Shown: piece after piece, positions 26,647 to 35,352 of the stretch
How the letters are laid out: the number at the start of each line of letters is the position of its first letter
Position numbering within the stretch: the first letter of the stretch is position 1
NCBI GenBank assembly: GCA_012728855.1
Contig: JAAYEH010000301.1
Coordinates: forward strand, 1 to 64,000
Length of the DNA: 64,000 nt
Source: Rhodopirellula sp.
GTDB taxonomy: Bacteria; Planctomycetota; Planctomycetia; Pirellulales; Thermoguttaceae
Reading direction: 5' to 3'
Translations under genes and position numbers: made by a program
Notes under the pieces: model-generated
The model's input: the letters and a program-made list of their open reading frames with translations, nothing else
Told to the model about the DNA's origin: nothing
Databases searched by the model: none

Positions 26647-27762
26647 ATGCTGATAACTGACCACTCGACAACCATCGATGCCTGCCGCTTCTGCTTCATG
26701 TGCCGCCACGTCTGCACGGCCGGCATCATCAGCGGCAAAGAATCGGACACTCCTCGCGGCAAGGGATTGATCCTCTTCAAGATCTCGAAGGGCCACACCG
26801 ACTACGGCCCGGAGTTGGTCGATACCCTCTATCGCTGCTGCCAGTGCGGACTGTGCGAAACCTGGTGCAAGGCCGACTGCCACCCGCCGGCCGCCGTGCT
26901 GGCGGCGAGAGCCGATGTCGTGGCCCAAGGCAAAGAACCCGCCGCGGTTCGACAGATCAAGGACCATCTCCTTCAAACCGGCAACCCTTTCGGGCTTCCG
27001 CCCGAGCGGCGATTCCAGGAAATGGATACGTCGAACCTATTTCGACCGCAGGCGGAGATCGTCTACTACGTGGGATGCGATACGGCCTACCAGCAACCAC
27101 AGATCGCCCGGGCCTTCCTAAAGATACTCAACGCCGCACAGGCCGACTTCACACTCCTCTCGGGCGAACATTCGACTGGCAAGCCGCTCTCGCTGTTGGG
27201 CTATCACGACGAGGCGCGGGCGATGGCCGAACGACTCGTCGCGGAAGTTCGCAAGGCGAAACCCAGGCTGCTGGTGACAACCTGCCCCAGCGCCTTCGAC
27301 GCCTTCAAGACGGACTATCCCGCCTGGGGACTGGACTTCTCAGGCATCGAGGTCTTGCACGCCACACAGTATCTCGATCGCCTGATTGAGCAGGAAGTCG
27401 TGGTTCCTCGCCGGCAGTCGGCGGCAATCGCCACCTTTCTGGATGGTACCTATCTGGGTCGCACCCACGGGATTTATGACGAACCGCGCCGCATCCTCGG
27501 CCGGATTGCGAACCTGGCTGTGCGGGAGATGGTCTGGTCGCGGGAACTGGCCTATTCCTGCGGCGAGCCGGGCGGAGTGCTGCCTCTGCTCCATCCGGAA
27601 TTGAGCCGAGGCATGGCCGAAAGGGTGCTGGACGAAGCGTCGAAGACCGGCGCCGATACGCTTGTCACGTCGTGCCCCGCCACTATGACCGCGTTGCAGG
27701 GAGTGAAGCGACCGGGCTTGGCAGTGCGAGATCTGGTCGAAGTTGTCGCGGATGCGTTGTAA
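26647..27762 (+). CDS. Fe-S oxidoreductase (GlcF/LutA-like, two 4Fe-4S motifs and CCG-type region)
   Basis: The 371-residue protein has two cysteine clusters near the N-terminus, CRFCFMCRHVC and CCQCGLCETWC, which fit a pair of [4Fe-4S] centres. The second half has two repeats in the position of the cysteine-rich CCG domains of GlcF/LutA/HdrB, but the cysteines are scattered: GCDTAYQQ, TTCPSAFDA, YSCGEPGG and SCPATMTAL. It probably passes electrons from the FAD subunit encoded just upstream to the quinone pool. It ends 141 bases before the convergent helicase gene, with palindrome B1 between. Confidence 0.82.
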   Translation: MLITDHSTTIDACRFCFMCRHVCTAGIISGKESDTPRGKGLILFKISKGHTDYGPELVDTLYRCCQCGLCETWCKADCHPPAAVLAARADVVAQGKEPAAVRQIKDHLLQTGNPFGLPPERRFQEMDTSNLFRPQAEIVYYVGCDTAYQQPQIARAFLKILNAAQADFTLLSGEHSTGKPLSLLGYHDEARAMAERLVAEVRKAKPRLLVTTCPSAFDAFKTDYPAWGLDFSGIEVLHATQYLDRLIEQEVVVPRRQSAAIATFLDGTYLGRTHGIYDEPRRILGRIANLAVREMVWSRELAYSCGEPGGVLPLLHPELSRGMAERVLDEASKTGADTLVTSCPATMTALQGVKRPGLAVRDLVEVVADAL

Positions 27763-27805
27763 GGATCGGCCGAAGAGCAATTGTTGAATTTGCCGAGGTC
27801 GAAGG

Positions 27806-27892
27806 GGTCGGGAGTCTTTTTCCGTATCGGCCTCACCGCCACTTGGCACGTCCAACGCGGTCGGCGGCCGATACGGAAAAAGACTCCCGACC
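27806..27892. repeat. Family B palindrome, copy 1 (87 bp)
   Basis: A perfect 27-bp inverted repeat beginning GGTCGGGAGTCTTTTTCCGT (27806-27832 and 27866-27892) lies between two convergent genes. The same arms recur at 36671 and, degenerate, at 61081. It may also act as a bidirectional transcription stop. Confidence 0.9.
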
Positions 27893-27902
27893 GCCCAGTG
27901 TA

Positions 27903-29960
27903 TCACGACGATCGGCGCGGTTTTCGCAGAGCCGCCTTCTTGCGGCCCTTGCTTTGAGCGGCAGGTTTTCCAGCGGGTTTCTTGGCGGGCGAGTTGTTCT
28001 GCAATAACTTGTTGCGGATCGAGGCGACATAGTTGGGATTGTCGGCCTGGCCAGTGATTTCGTAAAGGAAGCGGCTGGGAATGGTCGGCCGCGGCTTGCC
28101 CCACTTGCGGCGATTCAGCGCCAGACTGAGGGTCAGCCGCGGCTGGGCGCGGGTGATGCCGACGTAACAGAGCCGGCGCTCCTCGTCGATCGCCGAGGCG
28201 TCGGAATCGACCGATCGGCGATGGGGCAAGTAACCTTCTTCCATGCCGACCATGTAGACCTCGGGAAATTCCAAGCCCTTGGCGGCGTGCAACGTCATCA
28301 GCACCACGGCGTCGCGCCCCAGTTGCGACTCTTTCTCGCGGTCGTCATCCTGGCCGGTAATGGCGATTTCCTGCAAGAAGCCGGCAAGGGTCGCCTCCTT
28401 GCTCCGCTGGCAGTAGGCGGCCGCGGCATTAACCACCTCCTCGACCGCCGCCCAGCGGGCCTGGCGGTCTTCGGTCTCGGCATAGAGGCGGGCGATCTCG
28501 GCCTCGTAGTCGATCTCGCCCAGCAAATCTCGAAGAACGGCATCGACGCGACGATGCTGCTTCGCACGCGCGTGGTGCTTTCCAATCAGTTCGCGGAAGC
28601 CGGCCGCGGCGCGGAGAACGGCCGGCGTGACAGCGGTGGAGGTTTTCAAGTCGCCGAGCAGATCCCAGATCGGTTTTCCCTGCTCGACCGCTTGCTCCAT
28701 GAGTCGAGTCACGGTCGTCTGGCCGATGCCGCGGGGTGGGGTGTTGATGATCCGCAGCAGCGAGATTTCATCGCGAGGATTGACCATCAGTTTCAGATAG
28801 GCGAGGATGTCGCGAATCTCCTTACGGTCGTAGAATGACATGCCGCCCACCAGCACGTAGGGGACTTTCGCGCGGCGGAGTTCCATCTCGAAGGCCCGCG
28901 GCTGCTCGTTGGTGCGAAAGAGAATGGCAAAATCGCGGGCGTTGCGATCACCGGCCTCAATGCGGGCGCGGATCTCCTCGACGACAAACTTTGACTCGGC
29001 CTCCTCGTCTTCCAGTTGCAGGATGCGGGGTTTCTCCCCCTTGCAGGTTGCCCGGAGTACTTTGCCGTGGCGGAGCTTGTTGAAAGCGATCAGCCGGTTG
29101 GCCCAGTCGAGGATCTCTTGCGTGGATCGGTAGTTGGTCTCCAGTCGGACGATCTTGGCTTCGGGCCAGTCGTTCTGGAAACGGAGGATATGCTGGACCT
29201 CGGCGCCGCGCCAGCCGTAGATCGACTGGTCATCGTCGCCCACCACGCAGAGGTTCCGATGCCCTTCGGCCAACGCTTTGACGATACGGTACTGGCTGCC
29301 GTTGGTGTCCTGGTACTCGTCGATGAGCAGATGGTCGAAACGGCCGGCCTCCTCGCTCCGCGTCTTCGGAAACTGCTGGAACAGTTCTTCGGTAAGCAAA
29401 AGCAGATCGTCGAAGTCGACGGCGCCGACGGCCTTTAGTGATTTCTGATAGCGGCGGTAGGCGGTGGCGGCGAGGTGTTCCTTGTCGGTTTGGGCGGCGT
29501 GGATCGCCTGCTCGGGCCGCAAGGAAGCCGTCTTCCAGCGGCCGATGAAGTTGAGTAGATCACCCGGCCGAAGCACCGCATCGCCGACGCGGATTTCTCG
29601 CAACGCCGCGCGGGCGACGCTCTCCTGATCGCCGCGATCGTAGATGGCAAACGTATCGGGATAGCCGAGGTGGTGAATCTGGCGCCGGAGCACCCGTACA
29701 CAGAGGGAGTGAAACGTGGAGATCTCCGGCTTGTCCTTCGCCTTCGCGCCGTTGATGGCCGCGGCCCGCTGCTGCATTTCGCGAGCGGCCTTATTGGTGA
29801 AGGTGACGGCGAGGATCCGTGCGGGACGAATGCCATGCCGCATCAGCTCGGCAATGCGAACGGTGACGACCCGGGTCTTGCCCGTCCCCGCTCCTGCCAG
29901 AACCAATAGTGGGCCGGAAAGGGTGTGGACGGCTTCGGATTGTGCGGGATTGAGGCCCAT
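27903..29960 (-). CDS. ATP-dependent DNA helicase, UvrD/PcrA/Rep family
   Basis: The 685-residue superfamily 1A helicase unwinds DNA 3' to 5'. Motifs are in order: Walker A AGAGTGKTRV, Ia TFTNKAAREMQ, Walker B LLIDEYQDTN, Q-rich GDDDQSIYGWRGA, IV LETNYRST, V TLHAAKGLEFPEVYM and VI YVGITRAQPRLTL. Motif VI has Gln where Arg/Lys-rich sequences are common. A Lys/Ala-rich tail (GKPAAQSKGRKKAALRKPRR) probably aids DNA binding. The start at 29960 opens MGLNPAQSEAVHTL, the usual beginning; the upstream extension is palindrome sequence. It is likely monocistronic. Confidence 0.93.
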   Translation of the reverse strand: MGLNPAQSEAVHTLSGPLLVLAGAGTGKTRVVTVRIAELMRHGIRPARILAVTFTNKAAREMQQRAAAINGAKAKDKPEISTFHSLCVRVLRRQIHHLGYPDTFAIYDRGDQESVARAALREIRVGDAVLRPGDLLNFIGRWKTASLRPEQAIHAAQTDKEHLAATAYRRYQKSLKAVGAVDFDDLLLLTEELFQQFPKTRSEEAGRFDHLLIDEYQDTNGSQYRIVKALAEGHRNLCVVGDDDQSIYGWRGAEVQHILRFQNDWPEAKIVRLETNYRSTQEILDWANRLIAFNKLRHGKVLRATCKGEKPRILQLEDEEAESKFVVEEIRARIEAGDRNARDFAILFRTNEQPRAFEMELRRAKVPYVLVGGMSFYDRKEIRDILAYLKLMVNPRDEISLLRIINTPPRGIGQTTVTRLMEQAVEQGKPIWDLLGDLKTSTAVTPAVLRAAAGFRELIGKHHARAKQHRRVDAVLRDLLGEIDYEAEIARLYAETEDRQARWAAVEEVVNAAAAYCQRSKEATLAGFLQEIAITGQDDDREKESQLGRDAVVLMTLHAAKGLEFPEVYMVGMEEGYLPHRRSVDSDASAIDEERRLCYVGITRAQPRLTLSLALNRRKWGKPRPTIPSRFLYEITGQADNPNYVASIRNKLLQNNSPAKKPAGKPAAQSKGRKKAALRKPRRSS

Positions 29961-29997
29961 AAAGAGAGTTGTTGTCCCTCGTCTCCTAGGTTTGGCT

Positions 29998-30092
29998 CGT
30001 TTAACCGCAATGGCCAACGGCCTGCGCGGAGTGCGGTGCCAACGCCCGCCACGGAACATCCCGCGCAGGCCGTTGGCCGTTGCGGTTAAACG
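29998..30092. repeat. Family F palindrome (95 bp)
   Basis: A 32-bp inverted repeat with a single mismatch pairs CGTTTAACCGCAATGGCCAA at the left with the complementary end at 30092. It sits immediately upstream of the helicase start on the minus strand, where it would lie in the leader or promoter region. Only one full copy is seen in the window. Confidence 0.88.
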
Positions 30093-30473
30093 ATTTGGGT
30101 TGCGGCCGCAGGACGATGCAGGAAAAAACGGTCCAGTTGACAAAGCGGGATCCGGACACTCCTTGGCCGGAAATGGCGGATCACGGTGTACCCCGTCTAC
30201 ACTGCCCGGAAACACTGCATGGTAAAGGACGCGGCGCGATGCAGGAAGGGGAAACGCGCGAGTCGCCAAACGTTCTGCTGTCCTCTCTAACGAGGGGGGT
30301 GTCAACCGCCGGCATAATCGCTGCAAACGATTTCTTTTAACATTTGAAAGCCTCCCGGCCGATAAGTGGATAACGGGAGCGTGGAAACTACGCCTGGTGA
30401 CTTGGGATGGATTTCCGAGTTGCCGCGGAGTCTCGCAGGGCAGCAACGCCACTTCGCACCGAAAAGGAGTTCT
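30093..30473. other. Intergenic region between helicase and surface-protein genes
   Basis: These 381 bases hold no supported gene. They contain the divergent promoters for the helicase and the surface protein. The last bases carry the AAGGAG ribosome site (30464-30469). I see no further hairpin or repeat. Confidence 0.6.
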
Positions 30474-30479
30474 GTGGCA

Positions 30480-33227
30480 ATGGCATTTCCGTCATTCGGG
30501 TCGCGGCGCTGTTCAGAGCGGTCTGGCCGCCGGTCGTCAACTCGTGTCTCCGGCCTCTCGGGACGTGGGGGCGTCCGATCTCTCACGGTTGAACCGCTGG
30601 AGGAGCGGGTTCTCCTGGCGGCCGTTCCGGTGATGCTGAGCGATTCCCTCACGTTCACTCCCGACCCGAATCTAGCCGTCCAAGTGGCCGACATCACCTA
30701 TTTCGCGGCAAAGGATACGGCGCACGGCGTCGAGTTGTGGAAGACGGATGGCACCGTCGCCGGCACGTCGATGGTGAAGGATATCTACGACGGCAGCGTC
30801 AGTTCCGAGCCGGCATCGCTGGTGGAGGTCGGCGGCAAGCTCTTCTTCACCGCCTACGAGGCCACGCACGGCAGAGAACTGTGGGTGAGCGACGGCACGG
30901 AAGCCGGCACCGTGCTGGTGAGCGATATCTACGCGGGCAGCGTGAGTTCCGACCCGCAATCGTTGCTGAATGTGGCGGGTACGCTGCTGTTCACTGCTTA
31001 TGAGTCGACGCACGGCCGCGAACTGTGGACGACCGACGGCACGACCGACGGCACCACACTGGTAAAGGACATCTACGCGGGGTCGGTCAGTTCGGACCCG
31101 CAGGGCCTGATCGACGTGCGCGGCACCCTGTTTTTCTCCGCCTACGAGGCGGAGCATGGCCGGGAATTGTGGAAGAGCGACGGCAGCAGCGACGGAACCG
31201 AATTGGTCTGGGATATCCGCGCCGGCAGCGTGAGTTCCTCTCCGGAGAACTTGACCGAGTTGGCGGGACGGCTGCTGTTCAGCGCGGACGACGGGGTCCA
31301 CGGGCGGCAACTGTGGATCCTTCCCCCGACGCTCACCGATGAATCCTACGTCGCGACGGTCGACGAGACGCTTACCGTCGACGCGGCGCATGGCGTACTG
31401 GGCAACGATCCCGAGCTATCGACGGCGATCCTCGTGGAGGGCCCCAGTCACGGTGCGGTGGTTCTGGACGCGGACGGATCCTTCAACTACACGCCCGCAC
31501 CCGGATTTTCGGGAACGGATACGTTCACGTATCGAGCCAGCGACGGCAACGGGCTGACAAACATCGCGACGGCGAGCTTGTACGTGGCGGAACCGCTGGG
31601 ACCGACCGTCTACCGGCAATTCGACGTGGCCGCCTCGGCGGCCGGAACGTGGTATTCGTTCGAAACGGCCCGCGACGGCGTGCTCAGCCTGCAGGCGACC
31701 GTCGAGACCAGTGGTACGGCCAAGATCGAATTATACGGCGAGGATCTTACCACGCCGCTGGCCGTATCGACCGCCGCGGGCGGTCACCAGCGGATCGATT
31801 GGGAGGTGGAGGCCGGGCAGCAATACTATGCAAAACTGACGGGCAACAGCACGGCCATCGATTTCCGATTGGCCAACATGGTCTTTCAGGCGGGCAATGA
31901 AGTTTTCGTTCTCGGTTCCGATGGCGACGATCAGTTCCGTCTCGACATCGGCACCACCCATGTATTGACGGTCAATGGGATCGACTACGCCTACGCGGCG
32001 GCGTCGGCCAGCGCATTCTACCTGGATGGGGCGGAAGGCTCCAATTCGACGCTGCTGCTGGGTGGCGGTGGCCGCGACGTTGCCAGGCTCTGGCCCGAAT
32101 TTCGCAAAGTGATCGGCCAGGGCTACGAGGCGCAAGTGACCAATTCCGCCGATGTCGTCTTCGAGGGCCGCGGCGGGAACGATGTAGCGTGGCTGTACGG
32201 CACCGCCGGCGACGAACGGCTCGAAGGGAACTCCCTCATTGCCACGCTCACCGGCGACGGATTCACCAGTACGGCGATCGAAGTGGAGACCGTGCGGGCG
32301 CCGGGTGGCGACGGCCGCGACGAGGCCTGGTTGTATGGCAGCGACGGCAACGATCGCTTCGAAGCCCGGCCGGTGTCGGCACAGTTGTCCGGAGACGGTT
32401 ATCTGATGGTTGCCGGGAGTTTCGAGGCAGTCCATGCCTACGGGCGGGCGGGCAACGACCTGGCGATCTTCCACGACTCAGCCGGCGATGAGGTATTTCA
32501 GGCATGGCCGACCGGGTCGCGGATGTTCGGCGACGGATTTGCCCGCTGGGCAAACGGATTTGAGGTCGTCCGCGCCTATGCGTCGGAAGGCGACGATCGC
32601 GCGAGATTGTTCGATTCGGCTGGCGACGAGGTATTTCGGGCCTGGCCAACCAAAGCGCAGATGGTCGGCGATTCATTTCGCGTGCTTGTGTCCCGGTTTT
32701 CCAGGGTCGTCGCTGTTAGCACGGAAGGTGGAAACGACATCGCGCGGCTGTTCGGCTCATCGGGAAATGACGTCTATGCGGGCACGCCCGACAGGGGACA
32801 GCTCTCCGGCAGCGGTTTTTCCAACCGTGCGGTCAACTTCGCCATCGTGCAAGCGTTCGCCGGCGACGGCGACGATGAAGCGGTACTCAGCGACTCGATC
32901 GGGAAAGACAAATTCGTTGCTACGCCCAACTTCGCACGCTTCTTCGGGGCCGGTTTTAGTCACCGTCTGACCGCGTTCAACCGTGTCATCGTGAATTCGA
33001 CGGAAGGAGGGAACGACGATGCCTATTTCACCTCCTCCACGGGGCCCGACCTGCTGGAGGCCCAGTCGAACTCGGCACGCTTGTCGATCGCCACCTTGGA
33101 CTACCTGTACGAGGCGTTGGGATTCAATTACGTGCGGGCCACGGCCGGCTCGGCGGCAAGCCAGAAACACGTGGTGGATCCGCTTTCCTTCACGCTCGAC
33201 CCCGTCGGGCCGTGGCAGGATATCTGA
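30480..33227 (+). CDS. Giant secreted surface protein with planctomycete N-terminal signature, ELWKTDG propeller repeats and GD-rich repeats
   Basis: The 915-residue protein starts MAFPSFGSRRCSERSGRRSS and contains VEPLEERVLLA, the planctomycete N-terminal signature of exported surface proteins. Four repeats of about 48 residues follow, with the motif HGRELWxxDGTxDGTxLVxDI, which resembles a beta-propeller. Next comes a bacterial cadherin/Ig-like domain (TVDAAHGVLGND ... GSFNYTPAPGFSGTDTFTYR). The C-terminal third has six or seven repeats of about 50-60 residues with GGNDIARLFGSSGND- and SAGDEVFRAWPT-like motifs. It is probably anchored or released at the cell surface. The GTG at 30474, four bases from AGGAG, is an alternative start. 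Confidence 0.85.
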   Translation: MAFPSFGSRRCSERSGRRSSTRVSGLSGRGGVRSLTVEPLEERVLLAAVPVMLSDSLTFTPDPNLAVQVADITYFAAKDTAHGVELWKTDGTVAGTSMVKDIYDGSVSSEPASLVEVGGKLFFTAYEATHGRELWVSDGTEAGTVLVSDIYAGSVSSDPQSLLNVAGTLLFTAYESTHGRELWTTDGTTDGTTLVKDIYAGSVSSDPQGLIDVRGTLFFSAYEAEHGRELWKSDGSSDGTELVWDIRAGSVSSSPENLTELAGRLLFSADDGVHGRQLWILPPTLTDESYVATVDETLTVDAAHGVLGNDPELSTAILVEGPSHGAVVLDADGSFNYTPAPGFSGTDTFTYRASDGNGLTNIATASLYVAEPLGPTVYRQFDVAASAAGTWYSFETARDGVLSLQATVETSGTAKIELYGEDLTTPLAVSTAAGGHQRIDWEVEAGQQYYAKLTGNSTAIDFRLANMVFQAGNEVFVLGSDGDDQFRLDIGTTHVLTVNGIDYAYAAASASAFYLDGAEGSNSTLLLGGGGRDVARLWPEFRKVIGQGYEAQVTNSADVVFEGRGGNDVAWLYGTAGDERLEGNSLIATLTGDGFTSTAIEVETVRAPGGDGRDEAWLYGSDGNDRFEARPVSAQLSGDGYLMVAGSFEAVHAYGRAGNDLAIFHDSAGDEVFQAWPTGSRMFGDGFARWANGFEVVRAYASEGDDRARLFDSAGDEVFRAWPTKAQMVGDSFRVLVSRFSRVVAVSTEGGNDIARLFGSSGNDVYAGTPDRGQLSGSGFSNRAVNFAIVQAFAGDGDDEAVLSDSIGKDKFVATPNFARFFGAGFSHRLTAFNRVIVNSTEGGNDDAYFTSSTGPDLLEAQSNSARLSIATLDYLYEALGFNYVRATAGSAASQKHVVDPLSFTLDPVGPWQDI

Positions 33228-33301
33228 CATTATCGATCAGCCCGGGTATTTGCGTCGGGCAAAGGCAGGTCACATAGTACCCCACCTACACGAACGCACT
33301 A

Positions 33302-33402
33302 AGAGCCTGTCCCAAAACCGTCGGGGACTGGCTCATTTTGCGGAGTTTTCGGAGCAAAATGTGCCTGTCCCCTTCTCCTCGCGAGGTTTTGGGATAGGCT
33401 CT
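33302..33402. repeat. Family A palindromic element, copy 3 (101 bp)
   Basis: The arms AGAGCCTGTCCCAAAACC and GGTTTTGGGATAGGCTCT pair except for one G-T site. The core (GGGGACTGGCTCATTTTGC ... TGCCTGTCCCC) is nearly identical to copy 1 at 11451, about 22 kb away. It lies between convergent genes. Confidence 0.92.
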
Positions 33403-33470
33403 AACCCGGAGCGCTGCCTGGGCACGATCCGGGTTAGCTGGGAAACACCATCCATCCGGACTGGGGTTCT

Positions 33471-34964
33471 CTAAAAGCCGTACTGCACCATCCATTCCAG
33501 CACGACGGATTTGCCTGGATCGGTAGGCATCGGCGCCAGATCAGGGTCGATCTCGAGGCGCGTATCGTGATAGAGCGTTTTCCAAAAGGCAACTTCGAAT
33601 CCGGTGGTCAACTTCGGTGTGACGTCGAACACGATGTTGCCGAAAATGAACTGATTGTAGGTTCGCCCCGCCAGCGAGTCGTCGTCGTCCGGATCATCAA
33701 TGCCGAATCCGGCATAGCTGCGTAGCCGCGACGTCCAATCGTAGCGGACATTGGCCCAACCGCCTGTCGAATGGATGGGAACGCGCAGGCAGGGACAAAC
33801 ACCTTGCCCGATGCCGCCGAAAAACGTAGTGAGATTGGCTCCGGTAAAAAACTCACCCTGAAACCGCAAGCGGTAGGTGATCGGAACGTCGAGATCGAGA
33901 TTCAGCGACCAGGTTTCGAAGCGGGCATCGTCTTCCGGTAGCAAGTTCAGCGGCGGAGGGCCAGAACGGACGAAATCGAAACCCGTTTCGCCGATATGGC
34001 CCGAGAAGCCGATTTCCACCGGCCGGCAGCCTTTTCCACGGCGTCCCAAAGTGGCCGCGATGCGGGATTCGATCACGGGCCAATTGCTGGGCTCACGTTC
34101 CACCCCCGGATCAGTTGGGAAGTCGGCCGAGATATCCTGGTTCAGCGATCCTTGCCAGGTAAGCATCAAGTACGGCGAGACTTGCCAGTATCGATCCAGT
34201 CTGAATTGCGTGCGGCGAAAGCCGATGTTGCCTCCGTCCCAACCAACGGCGTATGCAAGGGTGCCAGGATACAGGGGAGAAATCACGTCCCACGTCTGGC
34301 CTATCAACAGCGAGAATTGTTCGTCCTTAACTTGCCAATAGGCATGTCGCAACTGAATGCCGGGCTGGTTTTCGTTGGTGAAGGCGCCGAAAAAGTCGAT
34401 TTCCACCCGGCCGCTGCTTTTCGCGTTGCGGAGCAACGGAATTCGCGGACCCTCCACGTCCAGACCGAAACGCGAGCGGCGTGCGTCGATGATGAAGGCG
34501 TCTTCTCCCTCAACCGACTCGCTGGGAACCCAGAGCGTGAACGCGCCCGGATTCGTTCGCGAGGTCTCATAATTCATATCAGCCCAGAACGCCCCATACG
34601 GGGTAATTTTGAAGTCCCCCTTCTGCCAAACGAGCGACTTCATCTCTTTTTTGAGTTCGTCCAGTGTGAAGAATTCTTCCTTCTCTTCCTCCTGCTCTTC
34701 TACCGGGCTACCGGAGGGTTGCGGCGGCGGGGTGGCAGGCGGCATGAGCGCTTGTGCCGGTATTACCTCGGGAAGACGCTGGAGTTGCTGCCGATCCTTC
34801 CGCAGGGCCTGAAATTCACCCCGTAAAACCTGCGTTTCTGTCTCCAATTGTTGCAGGCGCTGGGCGATCGCCGCCTCGCTGCTTCCGTCGTTTGCCCTAA
34901 CCGGCGCCGTGAGCAGAGCCGCCAACGCCAGCAGGACGGGCATTCCATGTCGCGTCATCGCCAT
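33471..34964 (-). CDS. Outer-membrane porin-like beta-barrel protein (DcaP-like)
   Basis: The 497-residue protein has a signal peptide (MAMTRHGMPVLLALAALLTA ending at about ANDG). A coiled coil follows (AIAQRLQQLETETQVLRGEF), then a Pro/Glu-rich linker, then a region of alternating hydrophobic and aromatic strands ending in the C-terminal aromatic VQYGF, as in outer-membrane barrels. The segment GDFKITPYGAFWADM and the ARRSRFGLDVEGP strand resemble DcaP/OprP-type porins. The coiled coil may trimerise or contact the cell wall. Two ATG starts (34964 and 34958) are possible. Confidence 0.8.
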   Translation of the reverse strand: MAMTRHGMPVLLALAALLTAPVRANDGSSEAAIAQRLQQLETETQVLRGEFQALRKDRQQLQRLPEVIPAQALMPPATPPPQPSGSPVEEQEEEKEEFFTLDELKKEMKSLVWQKGDFKITPYGAFWADMNYETSRTNPGAFTLWVPSESVEGEDAFIIDARRSRFGLDVEGPRIPLLRNAKSSGRVEIDFFGAFTNENQPGIQLRHAYWQVKDEQFSLLIGQTWDVISPLYPGTLAYAVGWDGGNIGFRRTQFRLDRYWQVSPYLMLTWQGSLNQDISADFPTDPGVEREPSNWPVIESRIAATLGRRGKGCRPVEIGFSGHIGETGFDFVRSGPPPLNLLPEDDARFETWSLNLDLDVPITYRLRFQGEFFTGANLTTFFGGIGQGVCPCLRVPIHSTGGWANVRYDWTSRLRSYAGFGIDDPDDDDSLAGRTYNQFIFGNIVFDVTPKLTTGFEVAFWKTLYHDTRLEIDPDLAPMPTDPGKSVVLEWMVQYGF

Positions 34965-35195
34965 CCCCCGTGACTGATCATCCAATGCGCCCCGCGTCCA
35001 CAGCAATCGATTGAACCGTTTCGTCCGCGTGGAACCGAATAACGGTTCATCTCGGATGCTCCGTTAATGCCAATATCGTCGGCGCTGTCCTACGACTTCA
35101 TCCTTTGGCGCCAGCCCCACCGACGCGCCGAACCGGCACTTTCGGGAAAACCGCTACGAACCACCCTCGACGCACAAACCAGCCCGTAGAATCCG

Positions 35196-35262
35196 CAAAG
35201 TCCGTCCGGCTTTGCAGCCTGACTGGAGCGCCGTGCGAAGCTGGAAGGCCGGACGGACTTTG
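35196..35262. repeat. Family D palindrome, copy 1
   Basis: CAAAGTCCGTCCGGCTTTGC at the left pairs with the right arm (GGCCGGACGGACTTTG) with a few mismatches. It lies in the 388-bp divergent region between the porin and glgC genes, about 90 bases before the glgC start. The rest of this region is promoter sequence with no gene. Confidence 0.75.
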
Positions 35263-35352
35263 TAGGTGATTCCCTTTTCCAGCGATTTCCGCTACATTGG
35301 TGCCACCAACTGGGAACCGCCGGACGGGACAAGACAACACCGAGGACCGACC

